From Tepidiforma thermophila (lineage in GTDB: Bacteria > Chloroflexota > Dehalococcoidia > Tepidiformales > Tepidiformaceae), in contig NZ_PDJQ01000001.1 in assembly GCF_002563855.1 (NCBI RefSeq), positions 2,108,001-2,172,000 of the forward strand: a stretch of 64,000 nucleotides of DNA, read 5' to 3'. Under the pieces are notes generated by a model. The model was not told where the DNA came from. It ran no database searches and saw only the letters and a program-made list of their open reading frames with translations. The stretch's first letter is position 1; the number at the start of each line of letters is the position of its first letter. Made by a program: the position numbers and the translations under genes. This document shows, one piece after another, positions 53,411 to 62,777 of the stretch.

Positions 53411-54448
53411 ATGCCCGGTCACATCCAGGTCCGCCCCCTGCTTGATGACGACCTGCCCGCGTGTGCGACGCTGCTCGCCGCCCGTCACCGTGCCGACCGC
53501 GCGCGTCTCCCTTTCCTCGAAGGGACGCTGGAGGACCCGGCGGCGGCTGGCGAGGTGCTGGGCGCCATCTGCCGCGGGCAGTTTGCGGAAGGTGTGGTCG
53601 CAGTCCGGGATGGGCGCGTGGTCGGCTTCTGCGCGGCGAACCGGGTGTTCATCGCGCCGACGGACTTCGCCGCGCAGTTTGTGCCGCCCCGCTCCGCGAT
53701 GGTGCCGGTGCTGGGGCACGCAGTCGCCGCGGGCGAAAACGCCACCGACATCTACCGGCTGCTGTACGCAGCGCTGGCCGGCCGCTGGGTTCGCGATGGG
53801 TTGCTTATTCACCGCGTGGAAGTGGTTCCTGGCGACCGGGAGACGGAAGAGGCCTGGGTGAATCTCGGATTCGGGCGGACGATGACCGCGGCCACGCGGC
53901 TGACCGGCGCTCCGGTCGACGGGCGGCCCGCCGCAGGCGTACGGGTCGACCGGGCGACGCCGGAAGATATCGCGGCAGTGCGGCAGCTCAGCCTCGAGCT
54001 GATGGAGCACCACCGGAGTTCGCCGATGTTCTGGCCGGCGATACCGGAGACGGAGCCTGCGATGGAGCGGTTCCTGCAGGCATCGCTGGCAGGCGAAACG
54101 CCAACGTTCCTGGCGTGGGAGGGCGAACGCGCCATTGGTATGCAGTCGTTCCTGCTGCCGGGGTTTACGCCGCCCAATGTCCGTAACGACCAGCGGCTCT
54201 ACCTGTTCGAAGGCGTCGTGGCACGGGCGGCCCGGGGCGGCGGCGTGGGGACGGCCCTGCTGCGGGCATCGATGGCGTGGGCGGCGGCGAGCGGCCATGA
54301 GCTATGCACGCTCCACTGGGCCTCGGGCAACTATTCGGGCGCGCCGTTTTGGCTGGCGCACGGCTTCGTGCCCGTGCAGCACACCATGGAGCGGCGCATC
54401 GATGAGCGGGCGCTCTGGGCGCGGGGTGAACCGGGCCATACCGGATAA
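53411..54448 (+). CDS. Tandem GNAT acetyltransferase-like protein
   Basis: This 345-residue protein contains two GNAT folds, about residues 5-165 and 177-335. The second keeps the acetyl-CoA loop ARGGGVGTALLRA and the downstream NYSGAPFWLAHGF segment, so it should be active. The first has a degenerate loop. Such double-GNAT proteins include mycothiol synthase-like enzymes, but the substrate cannot be assigned. Confidence 0.82.
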   Translation: MPGHIQVRPLLDDDLPACATLLAARHRADRARLPFLEGTLEDPAAAGEVLGAICRGQFAEGVVAVRDGRVVGFCAANRVFIAPTDFAAQFVPPRSAMVPVLGHAVAAGENATDIYRLLYAALAGRWVRDGLLIHRVEVVPGDRETEEAWVNLGFGRTMTAATRLTGAPVDGRPAAGVRVDRATPEDIAAVRQLSLELMEHHRSSPMFWPAIPETEPAMERFLQASLAGETPTFLAWEGERAIGMQSFLLPGFTPPNVRNDQRLYLFEGVVARAARGGGVGTALLRASMAWAAASGHELCTLHWASGNYSGAPFWLAHGFVPVQHTMERRIDERALWARGEPGHTG

Positions 54449-54454
54449 CGGTCG

Positions 54455-54460
54455 TACCAT
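54455..54460 (+). promoter_or_regulatory. -10 hexamer TACCAT, leaderless-type promoter of the ligase-like gene
   Basis: TACCAT lies six bases before the GTG start at 54467. Confidence 0.42.
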
Positions 54461-54466
54461 GACCGT

Positions 54467-56272
54467 GTGAGCGTTCGACGAACAGCGCCGGCCGACTGGC
54501 TGCTGGCCGGCGCGATGGCGACGGCGCTGGGCGGCGTCCCCTCAGTGTTCTGGCCGGCACTCTATGACGATTTCACCCTGCCGAAGCAGGCGCTGCTCGC
54601 GGCCACCGGCGGCGCGACCGTGGCCGGCTTCCTCTGGGGCGGCTGGCGGCGGACCATGCCCGGGTGGCTCCAGGGCGTGCTCGGTGGATGGCTGGCGGTC
54701 GTGGTCGCAGCTGCGGCCGCAGGGCTCGACTGGCGGGGGAGCGTGTTCGGCTACTACCAGTATCGGCAGGGCATCGTGACGCAGTTTGCCTGTGCGGCGC
54801 TCTTCGCCGGGGGCTGGGCGCTGGCGGCATCCGGCCGCTGGCGGGTTTTCGGGGCAGGATTCGCCGGGCTTGCAGCCGCGTTCGCCTACACAGCGGTCCA
54901 GGCAGCCGGAAAGGACCCGTTCGACTGGTGGATCGACACCTCGGACCGGGCGATCGGGACGATTGGCAACGCCAACGAGCTCGCGGCGTTTGCGGTTATC
55001 TCGATGGGCCTCGTGGCCTTTGTGCCCGCGCGGCGGTTCGCGGCCGGTGCAGCGGCGAGCTGGGCGGCAGCGCTCTTCATCGTGCTCGAGGCAGAGAGCC
55101 GGTCGGGATTGGCCGCGGTGCTGCTGTTTTTCGTCCTCGTGCCTGTGGCCCGGTGGATTGCGGGCGAGGCCGGGCGGCCGCTGCTGCGTGCTGCGCCGGT
55201 CATCGGCCTTGCGCTCGGGCTGGTAACGGTCGCGTCACTGGCCGCCGGCGGGCTCGAGGGCACCGCGGCGCGGGTTTCGGGGCAGGCCACCCGGGCGGAA
55301 ACCGGCGGCTCGACGCGGCTGGCCCTGTGGGAAGGCACGCTCCACGTCATTGCGGCGCGGCCGTTGCTCGGGACGGGGCCTGACGGCCTCCACCTCGGCT
55401 TTCCGCGCTGGCGGCCGGCCGACCTGGGCGGCGCCTACGAGGAGTATGACCTCATCGCCCAGAGCTCCCACAACTCCGTGCTGGATACGGCAGCAACCAC
55501 CGGCCTTGCCGGGCTGGCGCTGCTGCTCGCGCTGGTCGGCGGATGTGCGGCGGCGTCAATCCGGGCAGTGCGCCGCGCCCGGGGCGGGCCGGGCCCTGAC
55601 TGGCCGTATGCGTGGGCGGCGATGGCAGCCTACGGCGCGCTGACCCTGCTCAACCCAATTTCGCTGGCCGCGCATGCGCTGTTCTTTGCCATGCTGGGGG
55701 CCATGGGAGCGGCAGCAATGGCCCGGCCAGTGCAGCGGCGGCCGAGCTCCTGGGGATTCCTCGCCGGGGTGCCCGCGGCAGCGGCGGGGGTCGTCATCGC
55801 GGTCGCCCTGCCGGCCGCCGACCTGCGCGCACAGGCGGGCTGGGATGCGTTTGCGGGCGGCGAGTTTGCCCGTGCAGCGGAGCGGTACGAGGCGGCGGCG
55901 CGGATCAATCCGTTCGAGCGGGACTACGCAAGGCGGGAGACCGTCGCCCTGGTGGCCGCCGCATCGGTCGACCCGGGCCGGCTGGGGGATGCTGAGCGGG
56001 CGCTGCGCCGATTCGACCGGCGGTTCGGCTTCGGAGCGGGCGATGCGTTCAACCTGGCGGCCGTGCTGGTCGCCATGGGGCGCCCGCCCGAGGAAGTGCT
56101 TCCCGTCGTCCAGCGCGCAGTTGCGCTCAACCCGCACGGGGTGGCGACCGCGTGGTACGCCGGGCAGCTGGTCCAGGCGGTGCACGATGGCGGGGTGCTC
56201 GTCTTCGACGAAACGGACCGGTGGACGTACGTGGTGCCGCTGCCGTCGATCGCCGAGGAGGGGCTGCCGTAG
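54467..56272 (+). CDS. O-antigen ligase/polymerase-like membrane protein with TPR tail
   Basis: This 601-residue protein has ten or more transmembrane helices to about residue 450, with a Wzy_C-type region containing LALWEGTLHVIAARPLLGTGPDGL and SHNSVLDTAATTGL, the pattern of O-antigen ligases and polymerases. After the last helix there is a TPR-like soluble tail (about 460-590, GEFARAAERYEAAARINPFE). It may link surface polysaccharide or glycan units. It starts with GTG, and no glycosyltransferase genes are adjacent. Confidence 0.84.
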   Translation: MSVRRTAPADWLLAGAMATALGGVPSVFWPALYDDFTLPKQALLAATGGATVAGFLWGGWRRTMPGWLQGVLGGWLAVVVAAAAAGLDWRGSVFGYYQYRQGIVTQFACAALFAGGWALAASGRWRVFGAGFAGLAAAFAYTAVQAAGKDPFDWWIDTSDRAIGTIGNANELAAFAVISMGLVAFVPARRFAAGAAASWAAALFIVLEAESRSGLAAVLLFFVLVPVARWIAGEAGRPLLRAAPVIGLALGLVTVASLAAGGLEGTAARVSGQATRAETGGSTRLALWEGTLHVIAARPLLGTGPDGLHLGFPRWRPADLGGAYEEYDLIAQSSHNSVLDTAATTGLAGLALLLALVGGCAAASIRAVRRARGGPGPDWPYAWAAMAAYGALTLLNPISLAAHALFFAMLGAMGAAAMARPVQRRPSSWGFLAGVPAAAAGVVIAVALPAADLRAQAGWDAFAGGEFARAAERYEAAARINPFERDYARRETVALVAAASVDPGRLGDAERALRRFDRRFGFGAGDAFNLAAVLVAMGRPPEEVLPVVQRAVALNPHGVATAWYAGQLVQAVHDGGVLVFDETDRWTYVVPLPSIAEEGLP

Positions 56273-56284
56273 CAGGCGCGCCTG

Positions 56285-57922
56285 CTAAGCGGCAGCGCGG
56301 TAGCTCCGCCCCTCGGAGTCGTGCGCGAGGGCGCCGAACCGGGCGAGGAAGGCAGCCATGTCGCGCGAGACCTCGGTGAGCTTCTGGGCGAGGCCGGCGA
56401 GTTCGCTGACCTGGGCAGTGACCTCCTCGACGCTGGCGGACACCTGCTCGCTGGCCGCCGCGGACTCCTCGGCGACGGCGGACGTTGAGGTGATCGCCTC
56501 GACGGCCCGGTCGCTGCGGCCGCGCATCTCGGCGGCGAGGCCGGCGAGCCGGTCGGCGATGGCGGCGACGTCGCGGACCTGGATGGCAAGCGACTCGACG
56601 CCCTCCTGCATGCCCGCGGCTGCGGCGGCGATCCGCTCGATTTCGGCGTTGACGTCGGTCGCGGAATCAACGATCCGGGAGAGCGCCGCGCCGGCTTCGT
56701 TCGCGCGGGCGGCACCGACTTCGACGTCGCGGACGGACGCCTCCATGGCACGGACAGCCTGACCAGTTCCCTGCTGGACTGCCGCGATGAGGCCAGCGAT
56801 CTCCTTCGTGGCGACGGCGGTGCGCTCGGCGAGGGAGCGGACGTTCTCGGCGACGACGGCAAAGCCGCGGCCCTGCTCGCCGGCGCGGGCGGCCTCGATG
56901 GCGGCGTTCAAAGCGAGGAGGTTGGTCTGGCTGGCGATGTCCTCGATAACCTGGACGATGGCGCCGATTTCGGACCCGCGGCGGCCGAGCTCCTCGATTT
57001 CGCCGGCGGTGCCGCGCACGGCCTCGCGGATGGTGTTCATGGCGTCGACGGTTTGCTGGACGGCGGTCATGCCCTCGCGGGCGGCGGCGAGGGAGCCCTC
57101 GCCCTTCTGGGCGGCGGCACGGGCCGATGCTGCGACGCCGGAAAGCGCGGTGCGGACGGATTCGGCCGTGCCGGCAGCCTCGCGGAGGCCATCGGCCTGC
57201 GCCGAGGCAGCCATTGCGACCTCATTGACCCCGTCGGCGAGGGAGCGCATCTGGCCGCTGAGATCCGAGAGCGACGACGACTGGACGGTTGCTCCGCGGG
57301 CGACTTCCTGGGTGGCGTTGGCGATTTCGCGGGCGGCGGCATCGACCTGCGCGGTACCTTCGCGCATGGAGCCAGCAGCACCGTTCACGAGTTTACAGGC
57401 GTCGACGAGGCGCGCCAGGACACCCTCTGAAATGTAGGTTTCGACCGCAAGGCTGGCGTCGAGCATGAAGACCTTGGCGAAGGCTTCGATTGTCTCGATC
57501 AGCTTCTGGCCCTTGAGCTTTTTGGCCAGCTCATCGAAGACCAGCCTCGAATAGACGGCGTAGTTGCCAACGTTCCAGCGCGGCTCGATGTTCAACACTG
57601 CATGGGTAGCACCGACACGGAGGCGGTGCTCGAAGTATTCGTTGTCGAACCGTGCTTCAAGGAGGCGGAGGAAGTAATCCTTTTGGGCAGCCTCGAGTCG
57701 GGCCCTGCTCGACCTGGACTCTTCGACCTTGCGGACAAACTCGGGGAAGGCGAAGGAGTGGTCGTAGAAGCGACGGACGATGTCGTCAGCGCGGGGGCGG
57801 AGAAAGACAGCTGCCTCGCGGATGAGGGCCACATCGCGGTCGGTGAGCTGCAGCCAGCGCTGGCGAAGGGCCTGGTCGGACGGCGTTACCTCGAGCATTT
57901 CGGTCAGACGCTGCGTAGACAA
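56285..57922 (-). CDS. Globin-coupled methyl-accepting chemotaxis protein
   Basis: This 545-residue protein has an N-terminal protoglobin sensor domain (about residues 10-180) with the proximal haem His in [14 protein letters not shown], as in HemAT. A methyl-accepting signalling domain follows (about 260-540) with the tip [20 protein letters not shown]. No transmembrane helix is present, so it is a cytoplasmic oxygen sensor for chemotaxis. A TTG start at 57922 is preferred because a GAGG ribosome-binding site lies seven bases ahead; the frame also allows GTG 57973 or ATG 57898. Confidence 0.9.
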   Translation of the reverse strand: MSTQRLTEMLEVTPSDQALRQRWLQLTDRDVALIREAAVFLRPRADDIVRRFYDHSFAFPEFVRKVEESRSSRARLEAAQKDYFLRLLEARFDNEYFEHRLRVGATHAVLNIEPRWNVGNYAVYSRLVFDELAKKLKGQKLIETIEAFAKVFMLDASLAVETYISEGVLARLVDACKLVNGAAGSMREGTAQVDAAAREIANATQEVARGATVQSSSLSDLSGQMRSLADGVNEVAMAASAQADGLREAAGTAESVRTALSGVAASARAAAQKGEGSLAAAREGMTAVQQTVDAMNTIREAVRGTAGEIEELGRRGSEIGAIVQVIEDIASQTNLLALNAAIEAARAGEQGRGFAVVAENVRSLAERTAVATKEIAGLIAAVQQGTGQAVRAMEASVRDVEVGAARANEAGAALSRIVDSATDVNAEIERIAAAAAGMQEGVESLAIQVRDVAAIADRLAGLAAEMRGRSDRAVEAITSTSAVAEESAAASEQVSASVEEVTAQVSELAGLAQKLTEVSRDMAAFLARFGALAHDSEGRSYRAAA

Positions 57923-58093
57923 TTCGGAACCTCGACAAGGGGCTGCAACAATCCTCGGGCGGAGCGCGCGCACGGCGAATCAGGGCCTTCCCGAAGGGAT
58001 GGATAGGTCAATCCCGGACGAGCGTCGAGATAATTGTTTATATGTGCCGTAAACCAAACCAATCGGCACCGGTCGCCAGGTCGGGGTGTGTGC

Positions 58094-58099
58094 GATACT
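58094..58099 (+). promoter_or_regulatory. -10 hexamer GATACT, leaderless-type promoter of the exonuclease gene
   Basis: GATACT, preceded by TGC as in an extended -10, lies six bases before the GTG start at 58106. Confidence 0.5.
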
Positions 58100-58105
58100 G
58101 GCCGG

Positions 58106-59125
58106 GTGCTCCTGGTGCTGGACGGCAACAATCTCGCGTGGGCAGGCTTCCATGCGTTGCGGCGGCCCATGGGCGCCCACACGCCCGAGCGAAAGCAGCG
58201 GGCGGCGCTGCTCGGGCTGGCGCAGGCGGTGTTCGGCGCGCTGGTGCGTGCCGGTGAGCCGCCGGACGGCCGGCCGGGCGCGCAGGGGCGGTTGCTGGAC
58301 TCCCCCAGGGCCGTGACCGGGCTCGCCATCGCCTTCGATGCGGGACGCCCGGTGCGGCGGCGGGCGATCTTCCCCGCGTACCAGACCGGACGGGAGTCGG
58401 ATCCGGCATTCGCCGAGAACGAGCCGTCCATCCTCGCCGCCATCGGCGCGTTCATTGAACTGGCGGCGATGCTGCCCATCGAAGTCCTGCGGGGCGAGAA
58501 CACCGAAGCGGACGACCTGATCGCCGCCCGCGCACTGGCGGAGGATGGCCCCGTCCGGATCGTTTCCACGGACCGCGACTTCCTCCAGCTTGTCGATGAC
58601 CGCATTTCGGTCTACTCGCCGGTGAAGAAGGTCGTCATTACCGCGGAGAACTTCGCGGAGCAGACTGCTCCGCGGGACGCGGCAGGTAGGCCGACGGCGT
58701 TTCCGCGGGAGCGGTACCTCGACTACCGGGCGGCCAGCGGGGACGCATCCGACGACCTGCCGGGAATTCCGGGCGTTGGGGCACTGACGGCCGCGCGGCT
58801 GCTGGCGGAGGCGCCGCTGGATGCCTATTTCGAAGAGCCGGGACGTGCAGCCGGCGTGCTGGGCCGGCGGAATGCGAAGCTGGAGGCTGCAATCGCGAGC
58901 GGGGAGGCGCGAGCAGTGGCCGACCGTAACCGCGCATTGATGGACCTCCGGGCGGCGGCCGCCGGCTTCCCGTCGCTGGAGGGATTCCGGCGGGTCGGCC
59001 GGTGGGACGCTGCCGGCTTCCGCGCCTGGCTGGAGGAGCAGCGGGCGCTCGGGGTGGAGCGCGAGGCAACGGCTGCGGCCTTCGAACGGCTTGCGGAGGC
59101 GACCGAAGCGGCCGGCGGGCGGTAG
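58106..59125 (+). CDS. Stand-alone 5'-3' exonuclease (PolI N-terminal domain type)
   Basis: This 339-residue protein is a FEN-like nuclease with no polymerase domain. The metal-binding Asp residues are visible in LVLDGNNLAW, ENTEADDLIAA and VSTDRDFLQL, and DYRAASGDASDDLPGIPGVG contains the helix-hairpin-helix. It would remove RNA primers or flaps. The GTG at 58106 is chosen because the family begins at LLVLDGNN and the -10 hexamer is adjacent. Confidence 0.9.
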   Translation: MLLVLDGNNLAWAGFHALRRPMGAHTPERKQRAALLGLAQAVFGALVRAGEPPDGRPGAQGRLLDSPRAVTGLAIAFDAGRPVRRRAIFPAYQTGRESDPAFAENEPSILAAIGAFIELAAMLPIEVLRGENTEADDLIAARALAEDGPVRIVSTDRDFLQLVDDRISVYSPVKKVVITAENFAEQTAPRDAAGRPTAFPRERYLDYRAASGDASDDLPGIPGVGALTAARLLAEAPLDAYFEEPGRAAGVLGRRNAKLEAAIASGEARAVADRNRALMDLRAAAAGFPSLEGFRRVGRWDAAGFRAWLEEQRALGVEREATAAAFERLAEATEAAGGR

Positions 59126-59147
59126 ACTTGGAGAGGTAGCAGCCCGT

Positions 59148-59224
59148 GGGCGATTAGCTCAGCTGGTCAGAGCGTCTCGCTTACACCGAGAAGGCCGGGG
59201 GTTCGAGCCCCTCATCGCCCACCA
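59148..59224 (+). tRNA. tRNA-Val (TAC)
   Basis: Acceptor GGGCGAT pairs with ATCGCCC, the anticodon stem is TCTCG/CGAGA, and the loop CTTACAC puts TAC at positions 34-36. The T arm has GGTTCGAGCCC and the CCA end is encoded. Confidence 0.94.
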
Positions 59225-59250
59225 CCAACTGTTTACGGCGGGCCGCCGGG

Positions 59251-59993
59251 TCAGTCAGTGAAGATGGTGACGTAGAGCCAGACCCGGCCAGCGCGGACGG
59301 CTGCGACGCCGACCCGGGAGAACCGGGGCTCGAGGATGTTTGCCCGGTGGCCGGGGCTCCCCATCAGGCCCTGGAACGCGGCCTGAACGGTTTTGGCTTC
59401 GGCGTAATTGTTTCGAGCCAGGTTCTCGCCGGCCAGTCCGTAGCGGATCCCGCGTGCAGCCAGTTCTGAGAAGGCGCTGCGGCCATCAGGCCCGTAGTGG
59501 TCGAAGTAGTCGTGCTCGATGAGGTCGCCGGCACGGGCGAGCGCGACGGCGGCGAGGTCGGAGTCCCAGGTGAGCGGTTCGAGCCCTGCCTGGGCGCGGG
59601 CTGCGTTCATGGCGGCGAGGAGCTCGACCGCCCGGTCCTCGACGGAGACGAACTCCCGCGGCTGCGACACGGCCGCGGGCATCGCAGCAACCGGCTCGGG
59701 ATTGCTTGCTGCAGGCGCGTGCGTGAGCGCGAGGGGCACCGGCTCGGCGGCCGGGGCAGGCGGGGTGGCGCGGGCCTCCGCGACGGCGGCAGGTGGGCCG
59801 GCTGGTCCGCCGGGGGTGTCAGCTCCGTGACAGACGGGGAGCCGGCAGCGGGGAGGGCGGCCTCCTCTGCCGACATTTGGGATGCGGGGTTTACGGTTTC
59901 GGCTGCCGGATTGAAACGCAGCGCGGCAAGGCTGAGCGCCGAGCAGAGCGCTGCGCAACCGAGGAGGACCGGAAGGGGCGACAGGCTCCGCAT
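59251..59993 (-). pseudogene. CAP-domain (SCP) secreted protein with a frameshift
   Basis: The CAP domain (minus-strand frame ending at 59251) has ELLAAMNAARAQAGL, HDYFDHYGPDGRS, AGENLARNNYAEA and GSPGHRANILEPRF, a complete CAP core. The matching signal peptide, MRSLSPLPVLLGCAALC, begins at 59993 in another frame. The frames would join if the run of five C residues (plus-strand G at 59812-59816) were six, reading TPPGGPAGPPAAVAEA. It is either a sequencing error, a recent frameshift or a phase-variable run. The function of bacterial CAP proteins is unclear. Confidence 0.75.
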
Positions 59994-60061
59994 ACCGGTA
60001 CTTTCGGCTGCCGCCCCGCGGCGAAACATCGGGGAAGGCACCGATGGGGAGGGAAACGGCG

Positions 60062-60835
60062 ATGCCCGATCTGCGGATGCGTGATACCGCGGAGCTGCCG
60101 CCGCCCGTCGGACTGCGCGTGGCCGTGGTTTCGCAGGGGCTCGACCGGGCGTTTGACCGCGCCCGGGAGCTGGAGGCGAGCGGCTACCGGGTTGCCGCCT
60201 TCGGGGACCCGGCCGGCGCTGCGGCGGCCTTCGAGCGGGCCGAGCCCGACGCCGTGGTCGTCGACCTCGGCAGGGAGGTCGGGTTCCCATCCGAGGCGAT
60301 CGCCCGGCTGCGGCGGGCGACCCGGGTACCGGTCATCGCTGTGGGATGCACGGGTACGACGGCCGAAATGCTGCGATGCTTCGAGGCGGGGGCCGACGAA
60401 TACTGCCGGCCGCCCTGCAGCACAGACGAAATCGACCTGCGGCTGCGGGCGCTGCTGCGGCGCATCGAGATGACGGCCGGCAGCGCGGTCCGGTCCAACG
60501 GAAAGACGCCGGGGCGGGTACGCGTGGGAGCGATCGAGATCGACCCGGCATCGCAGACGGTGTGGAAGGATGGGCGCGAGGTGCCGCTATCGCCGACGGA
60601 GTACCGCCTGCTCTGGACCCTGGCCGAGCACGCGGGCGAGGTCGTGCCATCAAAGGCGCTCATTGCGCGGGTGTGGGGGAACCAGTACACCGGCGAGACG
60701 CACTACCTGCGGCTGTACATCCGCTACCTGCGTCAGAAGCTGGAAGATGACCCGAGCCGGCCGGTCTACATCGTCAACCGCTGGGGCGCAGGGTACGCGC
60801 TGGAAGAGCCGAAGCCCACGGCCGTCGCGGTCTAG
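60062..60835 (+). CDS. OmpR-type response regulator with a degenerate receiver
   Basis: This 257-residue protein has a receiver-like domain (about residues 18-130) and a winged-helix output domain (about 155-250) with LSPTEYRLLWTLAEHAGEVV and THYLRLYIRYLRQKLEDDP. The receiver keeps an Asp in VVVDLG. The acidic pair after beta-1 reads SQGLD and the conserved Lys position reads RPPCS, so normal phosphorylation is doubtful. No histidine kinase is adjacent. GGAGG about ten bases ahead supports the ATG at 60062. Confidence 0.85.
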   Translation: MPDLRMRDTAELPPPVGLRVAVVSQGLDRAFDRARELEASGYRVAAFGDPAGAAAAFERAEPDAVVVDLGREVGFPSEAIARLRRATRVPVIAVGCTGTTAEMLRCFEAGADEYCRPPCSTDEIDLRLRALLRRIEMTAGSAVRSNGKTPGRVRVGAIEIDPASQTVWKDGREVPLSPTEYRLLWTLAEHAGEVVPSKALIARVWGNQYTGETHYLRLYIRYLRQKLEDDPSRPVYIVNRWGAGYALEEPKPTAVAV

Positions 60836-60910
60836 CCGGCGCCATTCGACAACGTCGAGCGCACTGTGGCGTAGAATCGGCCCCACCAGACGAACGATGG
60901 TGGAGGACTG

Positions 60911-61441
60911 ATGCCCCGCACTGCGCATGAGATTCTGCGGACGTCACTCAGGTCGATGCACGACCTGCTCGATAAGGCGGTCGAAGGGATGACCGCCGAG
61001 CAGCTGAACTTTCGACCGAAGGAGGGGGGCGTGAGCGCCTTCTTCAGCCTGTGGCATTACGTCCGCACCGAGGACAACATCATCAACTGGGTGGCCCAGC
61101 AGAAGCCGACCGTGTGGCTGGAGGGAAACTACCACGAGTACTTCGGCCTGCCGCGCACCAGCCAGGGCACGGGCATGACAGCCGAGGAGGCGAACGACAT
61201 CCGGATTTCCGACGTGGCGAAGTGGCACGAGTACCAGCAGAAGGTCTGGGAAGCGACCGACCGATACCTCGCCAGCATGTCGCCCGAGGAGTTCGACGAG
61301 CGGAAAGTCACGATCAAGCCGCTCGGGGAGATGTCGCTTTGGGACGGCATCTACGGTGTGTGCCTGAGCCACGGATACCGCCACGTGGGCGAGATTGAGT
61401 ACGTGCGGGGCGTGCAGGGGCTCGGCGGCCTGACGATTTAG
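60911..61441 (+). CDS. DinB-fold (DUF664-like) metal-binding protein
   Basis: This 176-residue protein is a four-helix DinB/YfiT-fold protein: SMHDLLDKAVEGM, LWHYVRTEDNIIN and the C-terminal SHGYRHVGEIEYVRG, supplying three His for a metal site. Members include thiol-dependent S-transferases and maleylpyruvate isomerase-like enzymes; the activity here is unknown. It is not a DNA polymerase. A GGTGGAGGA ribosome-binding site precedes the ATG. Confidence 0.85.
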   Translation: MPRTAHEILRTSLRSMHDLLDKAVEGMTAEQLNFRPKEGGVSAFFSLWHYVRTEDNIINWVAQQKPTVWLEGNYHEYFGLPRTSQGTGMTAEEANDIRISDVAKWHEYQQKVWEATDRYLASMSPEEFDERKVTIKPLGEMSLWDGIYGVCLSHGYRHVGEIEYVRGVQGLGGLTI

Positions 61442-61447
61442 CCGGGC

Positions 61448-62221
61448 TCAGGGGAGCGGGCTATCGCACCCCATGACGATGGTCGCGCCGATGGTTTGGA
61501 ATCCGAGGCGTTCGTAGAGCGGCACGGCGGCCAGGGTCGACGCGAGGGCGGCCGCAGCTGCCCCTTCGGACCGGACCAGCGCGATGGCGCGGAGGGTCAT
61601 CTCGGTGCCCAGCCCGCCCCGGCGGAAGGCAGGGTGGACGTAGAGGCTGTGGAGGGTCGCGAGGTCGCCGTGGAGCATGGCTGCGATGCGTGCGACCGGC
61701 CGGCCCTCGAGGAAGCCTGTGAGCAGGCGGACGGCCGGGTGCTCGCGCGCGGCGGCGATGATGGACGCGAGCAGGGGGTCGTCCTCGAACTCGAGCGTGT
61801 CGATCGCGCAGAAGTCCTCTACATCGCGGTCATCGGCGACGGGCCGGACGTCGAGCTTGCCGGGGAGCGGCTCGGGCCAGAGGCGCTCAAGGAGCATGAC
61901 GGGCTGGCGTTCGCGGAAACGCAACCCGATCGTCATCGCCGCGGCCATGAGGTCGGACGGCGCATCGGCCGGCAGGTCGACGCGGAAGTTGAGGCCGCGG
62001 GCGGCGAACCATGCTGCGACCTCTCGCAGCGCAGGCATGGCCGGCCCTTCCACGCTCCCCGGAAGAGCGACATTCGCGCTCGAGACGCCGAGGCCGGCGT
62101 CGATGCAGGTGAAGCCGGCCACCTCGGCGACGTCGCCAAGCACGGGATGACGGCCGAGCGCGAGGGTTGCCTCACGCATGGCGGCGGCGATGCGGTGGGC
62201 GAGCGGATGGGACCGGGGCAT
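61448..62221 (-). CDS. GNAT family acetyltransferase
   Basis: This 257-residue protein has an N-terminal region of unclear fold (residues 1-115) and a C-terminal GNAT domain with the acetyl-CoA loop FRRGGLGTEMTLRA and the final PLYERLGFQTIGA. The substrate is unknown. A TACCAT hexamer sits six bases before the ATG. It converges with the DinB-fold gene, with six bases between the stops. Confidence 0.83.
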   Translation of the reverse strand: MPRSHPLAHRIAAAMREATLALGRHPVLGDVAEVAGFTCIDAGLGVSSANVALPGSVEGPAMPALREVAAWFAARGLNFRVDLPADAPSDLMAAAMTIGLRFRERQPVMLLERLWPEPLPGKLDVRPVADDRDVEDFCAIDTLEFEDDPLLASIIAAAREHPAVRLLTGFLEGRPVARIAAMLHGDLATLHSLYVHPAFRRGGLGTEMTLRAIALVRSEGAAAAALASTLAAVPLYERLGFQTIGATIVMGCDSPLP

Positions 62222-62227
62222 GGCCGC

Positions 62228-62233
62228 ATGGTA
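62228..62233 (-). promoter_or_regulatory. -10 hexamer TACCAT, leaderless-type promoter of the GNAT gene
   Basis: TACCAT on the minus strand is six bases upstream of the ATG at 62221. Confidence 0.42.
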
Positions 62234-62297
62234 CGCGGAACGAGCAGGGTTCGCCTGCGGGCCGGATAATCAGAGCAACAGCTGAGGAGGAACGCCG

Positions 62298-62759
62298 TTG
62301 GACAGGCCGAGCCAGGCTTCAATTGACAAGATGTGGGCGTACGCCCGGAAGTTCGCGGAAAAGTCGGGGACCCACTTCCACCCGGACCCGAGCATTACCG
62401 AAGCGGTGATCCTGGGGCTGGCGGCCAACCTCGACGAGTACGGCCGGCCGCTCTGTCCGTGCAACTTCTACCCCTCGAAGGACGAGAACGGGAACTGGCC
62501 GGAGGGGCTGTACCTCCCGAAAGACGAAGAGGTGAAGCGGCGCACGTGGATCTGCGCGTGCGACGAAATGCAGATCTATAAGTACTGCCACTGTCTCCTG
62601 TTCGTGACCGAGGAGGGTCTGCCCATCACCGAGTACCTGCCCGAGGACCACGAAGGACGGGAGATTTACGGGCTGGTGAAAGACCCAACGCCCGACAAGG
62701 GCCGGGCGCTGGGCAGGGTGCTGGAGCGGCAGCGCGCTGAAGGCGGGCACGCGGAGTAG
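62298..62759 (+). CDS. Ferredoxin:thioredoxin reductase catalytic chain-like protein
   Basis: This 153-residue protein has the three Cys motifs of the FTR catalytic chain: CPC in PLCPCNFYP, CAC in WICACDE and CHC in KYCHCLLF, giving six Cys for a 4Fe-4S cluster and an active disulfide. The gap between the first two is 30 residues instead of the usual 16, and the second motif is CAC instead of CPC. No variable chain is in view. It starts with TTG behind an AGGAGGA ribosome-binding site. It could reduce thioredoxin from ferredoxin. Confidence 0.88.
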   Translation: MDRPSQASIDKMWAYARKFAEKSGTHFHPDPSITEAVILGLAANLDEYGRPLCPCNFYPSKDENGNWPEGLYLPKDEEVKRRTWICACDEMQIYKYCHCLLFVTEEGLPITEYLPEDHEGREIYGLVKDPTPDKGRALGRVLERQRAEGGHAE

Positions 62760-62777
62760 CGCGCCCGCCCGCGGGCG

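Noticed and set aside
60911-61441. DinB-fold gene as a DNA-damage polymerase
   Set aside because: The name is historical. The protein is a four-helix metal-binding fold with no polymerase motifs, and no LexA box is upstream.
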